Assembly: GCA_903915315.1 (NCBI GenBank)
Contig: CAIWSO010000364.1
Location: 1 to 6,632 of the forward strand
DNA: 6,632 bases
Reading direction: 5' to 3'
DNA from: an uncultured Spartobacteria bacterium
GTDB taxonomy: Bacteria > Verrucomicrobiota > Verrucomicrobiia > Chthoniobacterales > Terrimicrobiaceae
Position numbers and translations under genes: made by a program. A model generated the notes under the pieces. That model was not told the DNA's origin. It saw nothing but the letters and a program-made list of their open reading frames with translations, and searched no databases. Positions 5,734 through 6,632 of the stretch are shown here, in pieces. Positions within the stretch are counted from its first letter, which is position 1. Each line of letters starts with the position of its first letter.

Positions 5734-6632
5734 AGCGAGTCACCAGATACAGATTTAACGAAAGATTCTTCCCACCCAGTCGGTGGAATTCAGATCGTCG
5801 TTGTCGGTGGCGGCGCGGCGGGATTCTTCGCCGCGATTGCCGCTGCAGAAGGCAATCTCAAGGCCAACGTCACCCTTCTGGAAAAAAGCGCCCATGTGCT
5901 TGCGAAAGTTCGCATCTCGGGCGGCGGTCGCTGCAATGTCACTCAGGCCTGCTTTGACGCACGCGAGCTATCGAAACGCTATCCACGCGGTGGGCGCGCC
6001 CTCATCGGTCCCCTCACCCGATTTGGCCCCGCCGATACTATCGAGTGGTTTGAATCCCGAGGAGTCAAACTCAAGACCGAACCAGATGGCCGCATGTTTC
6101 CCGTCACCGATTCCTCCCAGACCATCATCGACTGCCTCATGTCCGCCGCGAGGAAAAACCGCGTCCGCATCCTCACCGAGACAGGTTTAAAGTCAGCCAC
6201 CCCTCGAGACGGAGGCGGGTTTTCCCTCACCCTCACAAACAATACCACCCTCGAGTGCGACCGTCTTCTTTGGGCCGGCGGGGGATGCAAGCCGGACTCC
6301 CACCCCGCCACCCAACTCGGCCACACGCTATTACCACCAGTCCCATCTCTTTTCACCTTTCATGTGAATTCGCCTTGGTTACGCGATCTCGCGGGCATTT
6401 CTCTAGACCCCGTTCAAGTGAGCGTTCCCGGCACGAACTTAAAAGAGACCGGCCCCGTCCTATGCACGCACGCCGGCCTGAGTGGGCCAGCCATCCTGCG
6501 CCTTTCCGCATGGGGTGCCAGAAAGCTCCACGAAAAAAACTACCACTTCGACCTCCATATCAACTGGCTCCCAAAATCATCACACGAGGAAATTTTGGCG
6601 GAAATGCAAGCCCGTCGAGACACAAGCGGAGC
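5731..6632 (+). CDS. YhiN/HI0933-like FAD-dependent flavoprotein, N-terminal 300 residues (runs off right edge)
   Basis: The frame is open from the ATG at 5731 to the end of the window without a stop, giving 300 residues; family members are usually around 400. After a polar 20-residue leader comes a Rossmann FAD-binding fold with VVVGGGAAG (23-31) and the acidic LLEK (49-52) ending the second beta strand. Next is the family signature KVRISGGGRCNVT (59-71), which identifies the HI0933/YhiN (BaiN-like) flavoproteins. FPVTDSS (123-129) and GPVLCTHAGLSGPAIL (241-256) are further family blocks. The second nucleotide-binding motif, usually ATGG, reads AGGG (182-185, in WAGGGC). The physiological substrate is not established for most members; they are annotated as NAD(P)/FAD-dependent oxidoreductases or aminoacetone oxidase-like. 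No clear Shine-Dalgarno precedes the ATG, and there is no nearby in-frame alternative. It is divergent from the DedA gene, the two start codons separated by 37 nt. Confidence 0.92.
   Translation, partial: MSESPDTDLTKDSSHPVGGIQIVVVGGGAAGFFAAIAAAEGNLKANVTLLEKSAHVLAKVRISGGGRCNVTQACFDARELSKRYPRGGRALIGPLTRFGPADTIEWFESRGVKLKTEPDGRMFPVTDSSQTIIDCLMSAARKNRVRILTETGLKSATPRDGGGFSLTLTNNTTLECDRLLWAGGGCKPDSHPATQLGHTLLPPVPSLFTFHVNSPWLRDLAGISLDPVQVSVPGTNLKETGPVLCTHAGLSGPAILRLSAWGARKLHEKNYHFDLHINWLPKSSHEEILAEMQARRDTSG

Noticed and set aside
1..6632. Search for defence systems, mobile elements, CRISPR arrays, tRNAs, riboswitches or phage genes
   Set aside because: Every stretch longer than 60 nt is covered by a recognised housekeeping gene. 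I saw no direct repeats, terminal inverted repeats, transposase motifs or structured RNA signatures.

Overview
This 6.6 kb stretch is ordinary, densely packed bacterial chromosome carrying housekeeping genes. Six complete genes and one partial gene lie on the minus strand. One further gene, cut by the right edge, is read from the plus strand. Kdo and LPS genes (kdsD, an lptF/G permease) point to a Gram-negative organism with an outer membrane. GC content is moderate, several genes appear to start at TTG, and most lack a clear Shine-Dalgarno sequence. The style of the Der second GTPase domain and the grouping kdsD-rluE-pgsA-der-pdxA remind me of Verrucomicrobiota, perhaps Opitutae. That placement is inference from memory and not proven here.

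Layout, in minus-strand transcription order (right to left): a DedA-family membrane protein (5693-4986); kdsD, arabinose-5-phosphate isomerase (4929-3946); rluE, 23S rRNA pseudouridine synthase (3949-3383, overlapping kdsD by 4 nt); pgsA, phosphatidylglycerophosphate synthase (3326-2757); der, the double-GTPase ribosome assembly factor (2748-1378); pdxA, PLP biosynthesis (1356-484); and an LptF/LptG permease (423 to beyond the left edge). A YhiN/HI0933-type flavoprotein starts divergently at 5731 and runs off the right edge. No gap between genes exceeds 60 nt, and there are no RNA genes, repeats, mobile elements or CRISPR arrays that I can see.

Transcription: kdsD-rluE-pgsA-der-pdxA looks like one unit, with gaps of -4, 56, 8 and 21 nt. 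A candidate extended -10 promoter precedes kdsD. A well-formed sigma70-type promoter (TTGACG, 17 nt, TATGAT) sits in the pdxA-lptG gap and would start transcription only about 8 nt before the lptG ATG. DedA and the flavoprotein diverge from a 37-nt gap.

Functionally the cluster mixes envelope building (Kdo precursor, LPS export, phospholipid headgroup synthesis, DedA transporter) with ribosome maturation (Der, RluE) and cofactor synthesis (PdxA). I found no evidence of a novel biological system. The items most worth checking are the His-to-Gln change and shortened N-terminal domain in PdxA, and the short-leader lptG promoter.
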